In this document: piece by piece, positions 51,549-59,730 of the stretch
How positions within the stretch are numbered: the stretch's first letter is position 1
Layout of the letters: the number at the start of each line of letters is the position of its first letter
Program-made: the position numbers and the translations under genes
Source of the DNA: DATBJG01 sp963790545
GTDB lineage: Bacteria > Acidobacteriota > Vicinamibacteria > Vicinamibacterales > JAMQPK01
Reading direction: 5' to 3'
Length of the DNA: 64,000 bases
NCBI GenBank assembly: GCA_963790545.1
Contig: CAWBPA010000023.1
Span: 124,001 to 188,000, forward strand
The notes under the pieces: generated by a model
Database searches by the model: none
What the model saw: the letters and a program-made list of their open reading frames with translations, nothing else
What the model was told of the DNA's origin: nothing

Positions 51549-53426
51549 CTAAATCTCGACTTGCACGCCGAGTTCGACCACACGTTCTGGCGGCAGTTTG
51601 AAAAAGGTCGGGGCCCGAACAGCGTTCCGAGCCATGAGCACGAAAAGTCGCTCGCGCCACATCGCCATACCCGGCGCCTTTGTGACGATGAGCGTCTCGC
51701 GTCCGAGAAAGTACGTCACGTCGTCCTCGTCCAGCTCCAGCCCTTGCTCGTACGCGCGCACGAGCGCCTCGGGCACGTTGGGATCTTCCATGAAACCGTA
51801 CCGGGCGACGACGTCGAACACCCCCAGACCCAGGGGGCGAACCGTGGCTCGCTGATCGGCCGGCACGTGCGGAACAGGCAGAGTCGATACCAACAGCGTG
51901 ACGACATGTTCGTGCAGCACTTTGTTGAAGCGAAGGTTATGCGCGAGTGCCGCGGGCGTCCCTCGGGGCTGCGCCGTCATGAACACGGCCGTGCCTGGAA
52001 CGCGGGCGGGATTCGCTTCCGCCACCTCAGTGAGAAAGTCCTCCAACGGCAGCGCACGCGCCGTCAGTCGCGCCGCCACGAGCTCGCGTCCCCGCTTCCA
52101 CGTCGTCATCAACGTGAAGAGCAGCGCGCCGATCACCAATGGCAGCCACCCGCCATGAGTGATCTTCAGCGCGTTTGCCCCGAAGAAGGCGAGATCGATT
52201 GTGAGAAACAGACCGGTCACGGCGTACGCGAGGGGGCGCGGCCATCCCCAACGCTCGGTCGCGACGACCTGGAGCAGGACCGCGGTGATCACCATGGTCA
52301 ACGTCACCGCAATCCCGTAGGCAGCCGCCAACGCACTCGACGAGCCGAATCCAATCACGATCAGAATGGTGCTGAGCATCAGCGCCCAGTTCACCTGCGG
52401 AACGTAAACCTGGCCAATCTCCTGATGAGACGTGTGCTCGATGTCGAGCCGCGGGCTGTAACCCAATTGGATTGCCTGTTGCGTGAGCGAGAAGGCGCCT
52501 GAGATTAACGCTTGGGACGCAATGATGGCCGCGGCGGTTGCGATCACCACAAGCGGCACCAGCGCCCAGCTCGGTGCAAGCAGGAAGAACGGCTGTTCTG
52601 CCGCTTTTGGATTAGACATTAGCAGTGCACCCTGACCGAAGTAATTCAGGAGGAGGGCAGGCAGTACGAGCACGAACCACGCGAACCGGATAGGCCGCTT
52701 TCCGAAATGTCCCATGTCGGCGTACAGCGCTTCGCCGCCCGTGACCACCAGAAACACAGCCCCCAGCACCGCGAAGCCATGCCATCCATGCTCGCGAAAG
52801 AATGAGACCGCGTGTCGAGGGTCGATGGCAGTCAGGACCACCGGTTGTCGTACCAGCCAGACAATGCCCAGTACCGCAATCACGACGAACCATGCCACCA
52901 TGACCGGGCCGAACAGTCGCCCGACACGGTGTGTGCCGTGCTGCTGAATCGTGAACACGGCGACCAGAATCGCCACCGCGATGGGCACGACATAGCGATC
53001 GAACAACGGTGTCACGACGGTGAGCCCTTCGATGGCGCCAAGGACTGTAATTGCCGGCGTGATCATCCCGTCGCCGTAGAGCAGCGCCGCACCGAATATG
53101 CCCAGCAGGACGAGGCCAGGCCAGCCAGGGCCATTCCCGTGGCGCTCGGGCAGGAGCGCCGTCAGCGCGAGAATCCCGCCCTCTCCCTGGTTGTCGGCGC
53201 GCATCACGATCGCGATGTACTTGACCGAGATCACCAACAGCAGCGAGTAAATGATGAGCGAGAGCACACCCAGAACGTTGTCGGGGGTGGCAGGTACCGA
53301 ATGTGAACCGAAGAAGCACTCGCGCATGGCGTACAACGGGCTGGTCCCGATGTCGCCGTACACGACGCCGATAGCCGTGAGCGTGAGAGGAAAAAGTTTG
53401 CGGGGGCTTGCGGCGCTGATCGCCAG
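51549..53426 (-). CDS. kup: Kup: low-affinity K+ uptake transporter
   Basis: The protein of about 625 aa has the Kup signature IGVVYGDIGTSPLYAMRECF at the N-terminus. Twelve membrane helices follow (MRADNQGEGGILALTALLPE, DMGHFGKRPIRFAWFVLVLP), then a C-terminal cytoplasmic domain (NPARVPGTAVFMTAQPRGTP). It imports K+ with H+. The conserved N-terminus extends upstream of the GTG at 53363, but there is no in-frame ATG, GTG or TTG before a stop at 53449-53451. A CTG at 53426, four bases after GGAGG and just downstream of a c-di-AMP riboswitch, is the best start. A one-base sequencing error is the alternative. Confidence 0.88.
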   Translation of the reverse strand: MAISAASPRKLFPLTLTAIGVVYGDIGTSPLYAMRECFFGSHSVPATPDNVLGVLSLIIYSLLLVISVKYIAIVMRADNQGEGGILALTALLPERHGNGPGWPGLVLLGIFGAALLYGDGMITPAITVLGAIEGLTVVTPLFDRYVVPIAVAILVAVFTIQQHGTHRVGRLFGPVMVAWFVVIAVLGIVWLVRQPVVLTAIDPRHAVSFFREHGWHGFAVLGAVFLVVTGGEALYADMGHFGKRPIRFAWFVLVLPALLLNYFGQGALLMSNPKAAEQPFFLLAPSWALVPLVVIATAAAIIASQALISGAFSLTQQAIQLGYSPRLDIEHTSHQEIGQVYVPQVNWALMLSTILIVIGFGSSSALAAAYGIAVTLTMVITAVLLQVVATERWGWPRPLAYAVTGLFLTIDLAFFGANALKITHGGWLPLVIGALLFTLMTTWKRGRELVAARLTARALPLEDFLTEVAEANPARVPGTAVFMTAQPRGTPAALAHNLRFNKVLHEHVVTLLVSTLPVPHVPADQRATVRPLGLGVFDVVARYGFMEDPNVPEALVRAYEQGLELDEDDVTYFLGRETLIVTKAPGMAMWRERLFVLMARNAVRAPTFFKLPPERVVELGVQVEI

Positions 53427-53437
53427 GATGCCTCCAA

Positions 53438-53562
53438 TCCGCCGACGGGGTTAGCTGACGGGCTCGAGGTTGGAAGTCCTCTTCCGGAGATCTCTTCCGG
53501 ATGCGCCCCTACCGATTGGTTCCCCCGCGACGCCGACGTTCGGCGTCTTAGGCATGTGCGAC
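53438..53562 (-). promoter_or_regulatory. c-di-AMP riboswitch (ydaO/yuaA type) upstream of kup
   Basis: Read on the minus strand, the order is GCCTAAGA, a hairpin (CGCCG...CGGCG), GCGGGGGAACCA, then GGGGCGCATCC, a variable stem, and GAGCCCGTCAGCTAACCCCG. These are the same conserved core elements in the same order as upstream of the KimA-like gene. The last block is identical over 20 bases. GGAGG for kup lies directly after the aptamer. A TATAAG-like -10 box (53572-53577) is positioned to start transcription just before it. Confidence 0.88.
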
Positions 53563-53661
53563 GTCAAGACTCTTATACCCCGAAATGTGTCAGGACGTTG
53601 TCAGAATCATGGGAAAACGTGATGAGGCGGCCGGGCGGTGCCACGGAGTCACGGCCTATCT

Positions 53662-53732
53662 CCCATCGACAAACGATGGGGGTTGACACGCTGCACGCGG
53701 TTGCCGCATAGTTCCCATCGATAAACGATGGG
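53662..53732 (+). promoter_or_regulatory. padR promoter flanked by two PadR-type palindromes
   Basis: Two near-identical palindromes, CCCATCGACAAACGATGGG (53662-53680) and CCCATCGATAAACGATGGG (53714-53732), flank TTGACA (53683-53688) and GCATAG (53706-53711), which are spaced by 17 bases. The second palindrome contains the padR ATG at 53728. Binding there would block both promoter and start, a clear autorepression design. The expected transcript start lies about 10 bases before the ATG. Confidence 0.78.
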
Positions 53733-54063
53733 AGACGCTACCTCGCCCGATCTCCTGCCAGGGACGCTCGATCTTCTGATCCTGCGAAGCCTCAGAGCCG
53801 GTCCGATGCACGGTTACGGGATCGCGCAGCACCTCCGTTCGAGCTCTGACGATGTGCTGCAGGTGGGGGAGAGCTCGCTCTACCCGGCATTGCAGCGCCT
53901 CTTGCTCAACGGCTGGGTCAAGGCCGAGTGGGGCACCTCGGACAACAATCGTCGCGCCCGCTACTACACGCTCACCCCGACAGGCCGCAAACGGCTGGCG
54001 ATCGAAGTTGAGGAGTTCGATCGGATGATTGTCGCCATCCACAAAGTCCTGAAGGCGACGTAG
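53728..54063 (+). CDS. PadR-family transcriptional repressor
   Basis: The 111-aa winged-helix protein has the PadR pattern: LLPGTLDLLILRSLRAGPMH with GYGIAQHL, then GESSLYPALQRLLLNGWVKA and the wing YYTLTPTGRKRL. It is the short form without a large C-terminal domain and acts as a dimer. The stop TAG directly abuts the ATG of the permease gene (54064). PadR plus ADOP permease is a very common acidobacterial pair. It should repress both genes through the palindromes upstream until a ligand or drug is bound. Confidence 0.93.
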   Translation: MGDATSPDLLPGTLDLLILRSLRAGPMHGYGIAQHLRSSSDDVLQVGESSLYPALQRLLLNGWVKAEWGTSDNNRRARYYTLTPTGRKRLAIEVEEFDRMIVAIHKVLKAT

Positions 54064-56739
54064 ATGCGACTGAAGAGTCGACTCTGGTACATCGTGACGG
54101 GTCGACGGCACGAAGCCGACCTTGCCGATGAGCTCGCCCTTCATCGGGAGATGAAGGCGCGGGAGCTGCGCGACCGGGGAGTCAGCGAAGCCGAAATCGA
54201 TGCGGAGACAAAGCGGGCGATGGGCAACGAGCTCGTTGCCCGCGAGCGCGCCCGCGACGTGTGGGTGCCGCCCTGGCTGCAGGACGTCACCCGGGACGTG
54301 CGATTTGGCGCGCGGATGCTGCGGCGGGAACGTCGTTTTGCCGCGACTGCGATCCTGACCCTGGGTCTTGGCATCGCGGTGTGCAATGCGGTCTTCACAA
54401 TCGTCAACGCAGCACTCTTCCGCGCCCTGCCCTTCGAAGACGCCGACCGACTCGTCATGATTCGTACCCAGGATGCCCGCGGATTTCCGTCGGGCGTCTC
54501 GTACCCGGACTACCTCGATTGGCAACGTCAAACGACCGTATTCGAGGAATTCTGCGCCGAGCTGAGCGAGTCGGTGGCGCTCAGCGATGCCGCGCACGCG
54601 GCGGAACGTTTGAGCGCGACCTACGTGACCCATCGATTGTTTCAGACGCTCGGTGTGGCGCCGGTTCTCGGCCGCGACTTCGTTGCCGGCGATGACCGAG
54701 ACGGCGCGGCCGGCGTGGTGATCCTGAGTCACGACGTGTGGCGGACTCGGTACGGCGCCGACCCCACGATTGTCGGCCGTGACGTCCGTGTGAACGAGCA
54801 GCCGGCCACCGTCATTGGCGTCATGCCCGAAGGGTTTGGTTATCCGTTGGTTGCCGACCTGTGGCTTCCGCTCTCGATGGTGCCGGGGCTTCGTGATGCC
54901 GTCCGGACCTCGACACCGTTCTGGATTCTGGCCAAGCTCGAACCCTCGGCGGATCTTCCGCAAGCAAAATCCGAGATCGAAACGATTGCCGCGCGCATCG
55001 TCCGTGAGCATCCCGGCGCCTTCCGCGATCGCAAACTGCACGTCTCGTCGCTGAAGCACGGGTATCTCGCCACCGGGGCCGGCACGTTGCTGCTGACCCT
55101 GCTGGGAGCCAGTGCCGTGGTCCTGTTGATCGCCTGCGCCAACGTGGCCAACCTGTTACTCGCGCGGTCGTGGCACCGCTCGCGGGAGATGGCGGTGCGT
55201 CTGGCAATGGGTGCGACGCGCTGGCGTGTCGTCCGACAGTTACTGATCGAGTGCTCGTTGATAGCGGCGGGCGCCGCCATCGTCGGCGCCTATCTGTCGG
55301 TGTTTGGCATCAATGCGATCTCGCGTGCGTTCAACGTGATCGAATTCACGGCGCCAGACCGGCCGAGACGGCCGTACTGGTTCGATCCGTCGATGGATGG
55401 CGCCAGTTGGTTGTTCCTGGGACTCGCTTGCCTGGTTGCAACCCTGGGCGCGGGGCTCATTCCGGCTCTTCACCTCTCGAAAAGGGGTGTCAACGACATT
55501 TTGAAAGAGGGTGGTCGCACTGATCGATTGACGCATCATTCCCGACGGTGGGCAGGTGTCCTTGTCGTCGGCCAACTTGCCCTTGCACTCACGCTGCTCG
55601 CCGGTGGGGTGTTGTTCGCACGCAGCTTCTTCAAGCTGTATTACACCGATCTCATCGTCGACACCCGGGATGTGGTGTTGATGCGCATCGCGTTGCCTCA
55701 ACAGAAATACAAGAAGGTTGAGGAGCGCCAACTATTTTTCCGCCGACTGGACGAGCGGCTCACGGACACCCGGTTGTTCTCGGCATCGACGTTGAGCAGC
55801 GATGCCCCGCTACAGCCGTTCTTTGCGGTTCGGCGAACGCTGTCGATCGATGGTCGTGAGCCCGTCGCGGGCGAAACGCCGCCCAACGCGGTGTACATCA
55901 CCGTCGGCCCTCGATACTTCGAGACGTTGAGGCTGACACCTTCCAGGGGCCGGTCGTTGTCGTCGGCTGACGGCTTGCCGGGCCGGGAGGGAGCGATTGT
56001 CAACGAGCGATTTGCATCGCTGTTTTTTCCAGGAATTGATGTGATTGGCAAGCGAATCCGTCTGGTACCGGCGACCGAGCCAAGTGCATCGGTGCCATGG
56101 CTGACCGTCGTTGGTGTGGTGCCGACGTTGCCTGCTTTTCTGCCGAATCAGCCGCCGGACCCGCTGGTGTATGCGCCCCTGCTTACCGAGCCCATTCCCC
56201 CAAACAGCATCTCGGTCGTTGTTCGTGCCCCGTCCAAGACTGAAGCCGCATCGACACTCCGCGAAGAGATTCGGGCTCTGGATCCTGATCTTCCAGTGTT
56301 TGCAATCCAGACGCTGGACGAGGCCGTGTCACTTACGCGAATGGGCGCCCGCATGGTCGGATCGTGGTTTCAGACGCTGGCATTCATCGCGGTTGCCCTC
56401 GCCTCGGTCGGACTCTACGCGTTGACCGCTTTTGGCGTCTCACAACGGACGCAGGAGATTGGCGTTCGCATGGCGCTCGGGGCGAGAGTGCGCCGGGTCA
56501 TCTGGCTGTTCGTGCGGCGGACGATCGTGCACCTTGCCATTGGCTTGCCGCTTGGACTCGCCGGTGCGCTGCTGATGGGCCGCCTGGTTGCAGCGTTTCT
56601 CGGTGACGCCAATGCTGAAGATCCGGTGACGCTCATCGTCGTAACCATTGCGCTCGTGGCCATCGCCATTGCCGCGAGCATGTCGGCTGCGCGCCGAGCC
56701 GCGCGGGTTGATCCCGTGGTGGCGTTGAGAGCCGAGTAA
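54064..56739 (+). CDS. ADOP-type MacB/FtsX family permease
   Basis: The 891-aa membrane protein begins with the acidobacterial prefix domain (residues 15-60, LADELALHREMKARELRDRG). A first transmembrane helix near residue 95 (FAATAILTLGLGIAVCNAVF) is followed by a periplasmic MacB-PCD domain and three helices (TLLLTLLGASAVVLLIACAN...). A second PCD domain and a second FtsX cluster end the protein (FIAVALASVGLYALTAFGVS ... LIVVTIALVAIAIAASMSAA, ending RVDPVVALRAE). No ATPase gene is adjacent, as is typical for these permeases. They are inferred to be efflux or lipoprotein-type transport components driven by an unlinked MacB-like ATPase. Controlled by PadR upstream. Confidence 0.92.
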   Translation: MRLKSRLWYIVTGRRHEADLADELALHREMKARELRDRGVSEAEIDAETKRAMGNELVARERARDVWVPPWLQDVTRDVRFGARMLRRERRFAATAILTLGLGIAVCNAVFTIVNAALFRALPFEDADRLVMIRTQDARGFPSGVSYPDYLDWQRQTTVFEEFCAELSESVALSDAAHAAERLSATYVTHRLFQTLGVAPVLGRDFVAGDDRDGAAGVVILSHDVWRTRYGADPTIVGRDVRVNEQPATVIGVMPEGFGYPLVADLWLPLSMVPGLRDAVRTSTPFWILAKLEPSADLPQAKSEIETIAARIVREHPGAFRDRKLHVSSLKHGYLATGAGTLLLTLLGASAVVLLIACANVANLLLARSWHRSREMAVRLAMGATRWRVVRQLLIECSLIAAGAAIVGAYLSVFGINAISRAFNVIEFTAPDRPRRPYWFDPSMDGASWLFLGLACLVATLGAGLIPALHLSKRGVNDILKEGGRTDRLTHHSRRWAGVLVVGQLALALTLLAGGVLFARSFFKLYYTDLIVDTRDVVLMRIALPQQKYKKVEERQLFFRRLDERLTDTRLFSASTLSSDAPLQPFFAVRRTLSIDGREPVAGETPPNAVYITVGPRYFETLRLTPSRGRSLSSADGLPGREGAIVNERFASLFFPGIDVIGKRIRLVPATEPSASVPWLTVVGVVPTLPAFLPNQPPDPLVYAPLLTEPIPPNSISVVVRAPSKTEAASTLREEIRALDPDLPVFAIQTLDEAVSLTRMGARMVGSWFQTLAFIAVALASVGLYALTAFGVSQRTQEIGVRMALGARVRRVIWLFVRRTIVHLAIGLPLGLAGALLMGRLVAAFLGDANAEDPVTLIVVTIALVAIAIAASMSAARRAARVDPVVALRAE

Positions 56740-56821
56740 TCCCACTTGCCACACCAACCGAAAATCTGGAAGTCTGGTTCGGTTAGTCGTTACTGAAGTT
56801 GCGAGCCGCACGGAGGAAGCG

Positions 56822-57190
56822 ATGGCGAAATGGATCCCTGAAGGCTGGCACAGCGTGACCCCGCGGCTGGTGGTTCAGGATGCCGCTGGCCTGGTCGAGT
56901 TCCTGAAACAAGCCTTTGGCGCGACAGGAGAGTTCCATCTGGATAGGCCGTCGGCGATGCGGATTGGCGACTCGATCGTGATGGTGAGCGGTGTCGGCCC
57001 ACGCGATCCGATCTCGAGCTTTCTCTACCTCTACGTACCAGACGCTGACACAACCTGCCGTCTGGCGCTCGAAGCCGGAGCCGTTTCCCTCGAAGAGCCA
57101 ACGGATACGCCCTATGGTGATCGGCGAGCCATGATCAAGGATCCGTACGGCAACATCTGGCAGATCGCGACGTACGCGAACAAGATTTAA
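56822..57190 (+). CDS. VOC family (glyoxalase-fold) protein
   Basis: The 122-aa protein has the PhnB/YdeM-like VOC pattern: WIPEGWHSVTPRLVVQDAAG, then FLYLYVPDADTTCRLALEAG and PYGDRRAMIKDPYGNIWQIA. It is a single module and probably a homodimer. Enzyme activity is not predictable, but this subgroup is related to bleomycin-resistance and glyoxalase proteins. A GGAGG site lies upstream of the ATG. A truncated duplicate of its first 32 codons is at 39371-39466. It overlaps the convergent reductase gene by four bases. Confidence 0.9.
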   Translation: MAKWIPEGWHSVTPRLVVQDAAGLVEFLKQAFGATGEFHLDRPSAMRIGDSIVMVSGVGPRDPISSFLYLYVPDADTTCRLALEAGAVSLEEPTDTPYGDRRAMIKDPYGNIWQIATYANKI

Positions 57191-57744
57191 GCGGGGCGGT
57201 ACCATAGGACCACGTTCCCGTTGCTGAACGTGCGTGCCTCCTTGAGCCTGAGGCCTACCCTGTCTTTGAGGCCGCCGAACATGGTCCTTCCGTCCCCGAG
57301 GACGATCGCGTTCACCACGACCTGATACTCGTCAATCAAGTGGGCGTCCGTGAACTGGGCGACGATGGTGCCACTTCCCATGATCACCATGTCCGGACCG
57401 GGTTCAGCTTTCAGCTTTCGCATGGCCTCCACGATGTCACCTTTGATCAGGTTCGTGTTGCTCCAGGTGGCTTTGTCGAGTGTCCTCGAAAAGACGATCT
57501 TCGGCAGGTTGTTCATCCGCTCGGCGACAATCGGGGTATTCTTCGCTGCCTGCGGCGTTGGCCAATAGCCGGCCATCAGATCGTAGGTAATCCGACCAAA
57601 GACGAGCACGCCGCCGCCGCTCGCATTCTCGGACGCGAACGATTGCCATTCGGGGTCCTGCTTGTGCGCCCAGCTCATGTCGCCTTTGTTGTCGGTGAAG
57701 TAGCCGTCGAGCGACACCTGGTTGAACACACCGAGCTTGCGCAT
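57187..57744 (-). CDS. Dihydrofolate reductase/RibD C-terminal family protein
   Basis: The 185-aa protein has the RibD-C/DHFR-like fold. MRKLGVFNQVSLDGYFTDNK opens the protein, LVFGRITYDLMAGYWP and KIVFSRTLDKATW lie in the middle, and MVIMGSGTIVAQFTDAHLID is near the end. These stand-alone proteins are NADPH-binding reductases of unknown substrate, not housekeeping DHFR. I chose the ATG at 57744, because GGGAG lies seven bases upstream; an ATG two codons earlier is too close to that site. It is convergent with the VOC gene. Confidence 0.88.
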   Translation of the reverse strand: MRKLGVFNQVSLDGYFTDNKGDMSWAHKQDPEWQSFASENASGGGVLVFGRITYDLMAGYWPTPQAAKNTPIVAERMNNLPKIVFSRTLDKATWSNTNLIKGDIVEAMRKLKAEPGPDMVIMGSGTIVAQFTDAHLIDEYQVVVNAIVLGDGRTMFGGLKDRVGLRLKEARTFSNGNVVLWYRPA

Positions 57745-57869
57745 GGCCATGCTCCCAATCTGATAACGACGGTCGCCAAAAACCGAACTGGAAATCTCCG
57801 GTATCCTTGCACGATTCATTCGGGAATGGTAGGAACGGTCTGTCGTCTATTGAGAGTACGGAGACCGAC

Positions 57870-58253
57870 ATGAGATTTGCCAAGATTGTCTTCATCGTTG
57901 CCGGCATTTGGGGCATCGTCGTTCTGATGCCACTGTACCGGCTCCTCGATGTGACGGGACGTCGGTACGGTCTGCCAGTGGACTATCCGCAGTTCTTCTA
58001 TGGCTTCGTGTGCGTTGCCATGGCGTGGCAGATCGCCTTTCTTGTGATTGGGTCGGACCCGGTGCGATTCCGTCCCCTGATGATTCCGAGCGTTATTGAA
58101 AAGCTTGGCTACGTCGTGACGCTGGCCGTGCTACATGGCCAGTCGCGCATCTCGGCGGCGGATGCACAGGCCGCGGTGCCGGATCTGCTGCTGGGCGTCC
58201 TGTTCGTTGTCGCGTTTGTGAAGACTGGGTCGTCGGAGAGGCGCGCTAATTGA
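57870..58253 (+). CDS. Small four-helix membrane protein (unassigned)
   Basis: The 127-aa protein has about four hydrophobic segments (IVFIVAGIWGIVVLMPLYRL, FFYGFVCVAMAWQIAFLVIG, SVIEKLGYVVTLAVLHG, AVPDLLLGVLFVVAFV). Short loops contain GSDPVRFRPLMIPS. Proteins with this pattern occur in many environmental bacteria without a known function. The ATG at 57870 has GGAG about eight bases upstream; the longer frame begins antisense to the reductase start. It ends 12 bp before the convergent secreted-protein gene. Confidence 0.75.
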   Translation: MRFAKIVFIVAGIWGIVVLMPLYRLLDVTGRRYGLPVDYPQFFYGFVCVAMAWQIAFLVIGSDPVRFRPLMIPSVIEKLGYVVTLAVLHGQSRISAADAQAAVPDLLLGVLFVVAFVKTGSSERRAN

Positions 58254-58265
58254 GCGGGGGCGTCT

Positions 58266-59117
58266 TTACTTTCTCTTCAGCTCGAGGTCCCGCAGTTTCT
58301 GGAGTTCCTCGAGTTCCTTGTTGTTGGTGCAGTAAAACTCGTAGATCTCCCCATTGCCGAGCGTCCAGCGGCGAGGACCGGATTTCCATGGCTTCTGGAG
58401 CACTTTCGGATCATCGACGGTGATCTCGACGATCAGGTAGTTCATCGAAGGCCGGGTGTAGCGCTCTGTGACGCGCAGTTCGTCGCTGTGGAACCACCCG
58501 TTCGGCAGGATGTAGGTTCGGTCGTCGAAGCCGATCGATTCGACGACCAGCCAGTCGCCTTCCCAACGCGCCGTGCTGGTGCCGTGAAAGAAGGGCTCGG
58601 GATTCTTGGGGAGCGGTCGTCCATCCAGATGAATGACGCGCCAGTTGTTGAGGACTTCGTACAACTGCACCAGCAGGCCCGGTTTGTGAACCATCATGGT
58701 GGTGTAGGGATTCTGCAGCCAGATGGCTGGAACCCCGCGCGGCAGGCAGTTCACCGACGACTTCGACAGTTCGAGTTCGGTCGGCGTCATCGCGTTGATC
58801 TTTGCGAGCGCCCAGGGCTGAAACGCTGGTTTCTCCTCGGGCGTGACCTTGGGATCGAACGTCCCGAGTGCGGCCGGGTCGACACCGTAGCGACCGCTGA
58901 CACCCTGACCGGCGCCATTGGGAAACCAGTGTCCGGACAAGTCGGGATGTCCGTCAGCGAGCCGGGGCGCCGGGCCTCCCGGAGGCAGAACAGTAATCGT
59001 GTACTTCGGATCCTGTGCGGTGGGGTGCACGGAAAACAGGCACACAACGGCGAAAGCCACGAGGCCGGCGACTGCACGATGTGCGTGTGACATGGTCTTC
59101 ACGGCTGCTGACTCCAT
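58266..59117 (-). CDS. Secreted hypothetical protein of acidobacterial type
   Basis: The 283-aa protein has a signal peptide (AVAGLVAFAVVCLFSVHPTA) and a conserved-looking body. It includes RLADGHPDLSGHWFPNGAGQ, QNPYTTMMVHKPGLLVQLYE, FHGTSTARWEGDWLVVESIG and a C-terminal LGNGEIYEFYC. Blocks such as GHPDLSGxW and WEGDxLVVET are shared by a large group of secreted acidobacterial proteins without known function. It directly follows the DUF6152 gene (TAG then ATG), and these two families are usually neighbours. The ATG at 59117 is taken; one at 59093 is possible and leaves the signal peptide intact. Confidence 0.8.
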   Translation of the reverse strand: MESAAVKTMSHAHRAVAGLVAFAVVCLFSVHPTAQDPKYTITVLPPGGPAPRLADGHPDLSGHWFPNGAGQGVSGRYGVDPAALGTFDPKVTPEEKPAFQPWALAKINAMTPTELELSKSSVNCLPRGVPAIWLQNPYTTMMVHKPGLLVQLYEVLNNWRVIHLDGRPLPKNPEPFFHGTSTARWEGDWLVVESIGFDDRTYILPNGWFHSDELRVTERYTRPSMNYLIVEITVDDPKVLQKPWKSGPRRWTLGNGEIYEFYCTNNKELEELQKLRDLELKRK

Positions 59118-59522
59118 CTAATCTTGAATCTGGCCGACCAGGCGCACCACGCCATCCGCGAACTTCATTGTTCCCGCCGCGGCCGCATTCGGGGTGCCAT
59201 TCTTTGCGAGACACCCTCTGACCCATACCTCTTTGCCAACGTTGTCGAGGAACACCTGCCGATCGGTGCCGTTTCTCCTGAGCGTCACGGGTGAGTAGGC
59301 CTGGAATGACCAGCTCTCGACCTTGCCGTCGGCCTCTTTGACGTCGACGTAGAAATACGGGTGCGGGTTCTGCCAGTCGAGCCTCGTGAGCTTACCGGTG
59401 AAATCGCGGCACCGCTTGCTGTCCCATTCTGCGGCGAAGGAGTGGTGGGCAAACGACGATGTGGCGGGCAGAAGGAAGCCGCAGATCACAGCCGCCGCGC
59501 GTAGAACGCTCGCAATCTTCAT
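59118..59522 (-). CDS. DUF6152 secreted protein
   Basis: The 134-aa protein has a signal peptide (MKIASVLRAAAVICGFLLPA) and then the family's diagnostic AHHSFAAEWDSKRCRDFTGK. LTRLDWQNPHPYFYVDVKEA follows, and WVRGCLAKNGTPNAAAAGTM lies near the end. DUF6152 proteins are small, secreted and usually found next to the protein type encoded just downstream; the role is unknown. The ATG at 59522 has GGAGGG four bases upstream, better placed than the ATG at 59534. The pair is probably one operon. Confidence 0.9.
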   Translation of the reverse strand: MKIASVLRAAAVICGFLLPATSSFAHHSFAAEWDSKRCRDFTGKLTRLDWQNPHPYFYVDVKEADGKVESWSFQAYSPVTLRRNGTDRQVFLDNVGKEVWVRGCLAKNGTPNAAAAGTMKFADGVVRLVGQIQD

Positions 59523-59730
59523 CGGACCCTCCATCGCGTCATTCAGGCTGATTATAGGCGAGGCTTAGCAGGTTGTTGAAAAAGCCTGCAACCTGAACTG
59601 AAAAGTCAAAACTGAAAACTTAGACGTGCGGTTCCACTCGCTCGCATCGCAAGACCTCGTATATCCTGTGGTCATACTTGCCTGACCCGTGTCGGGAATC
59701 ACCGAAGGGCTGAATTCAGGAGGGATGGAG

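Noticed and set aside
53656..55059. 467-codon minus-strand open frame over padR and the permease 5' end
   Set aside because: It covers two well-supported plus-strand genes and has no recognisable motif.
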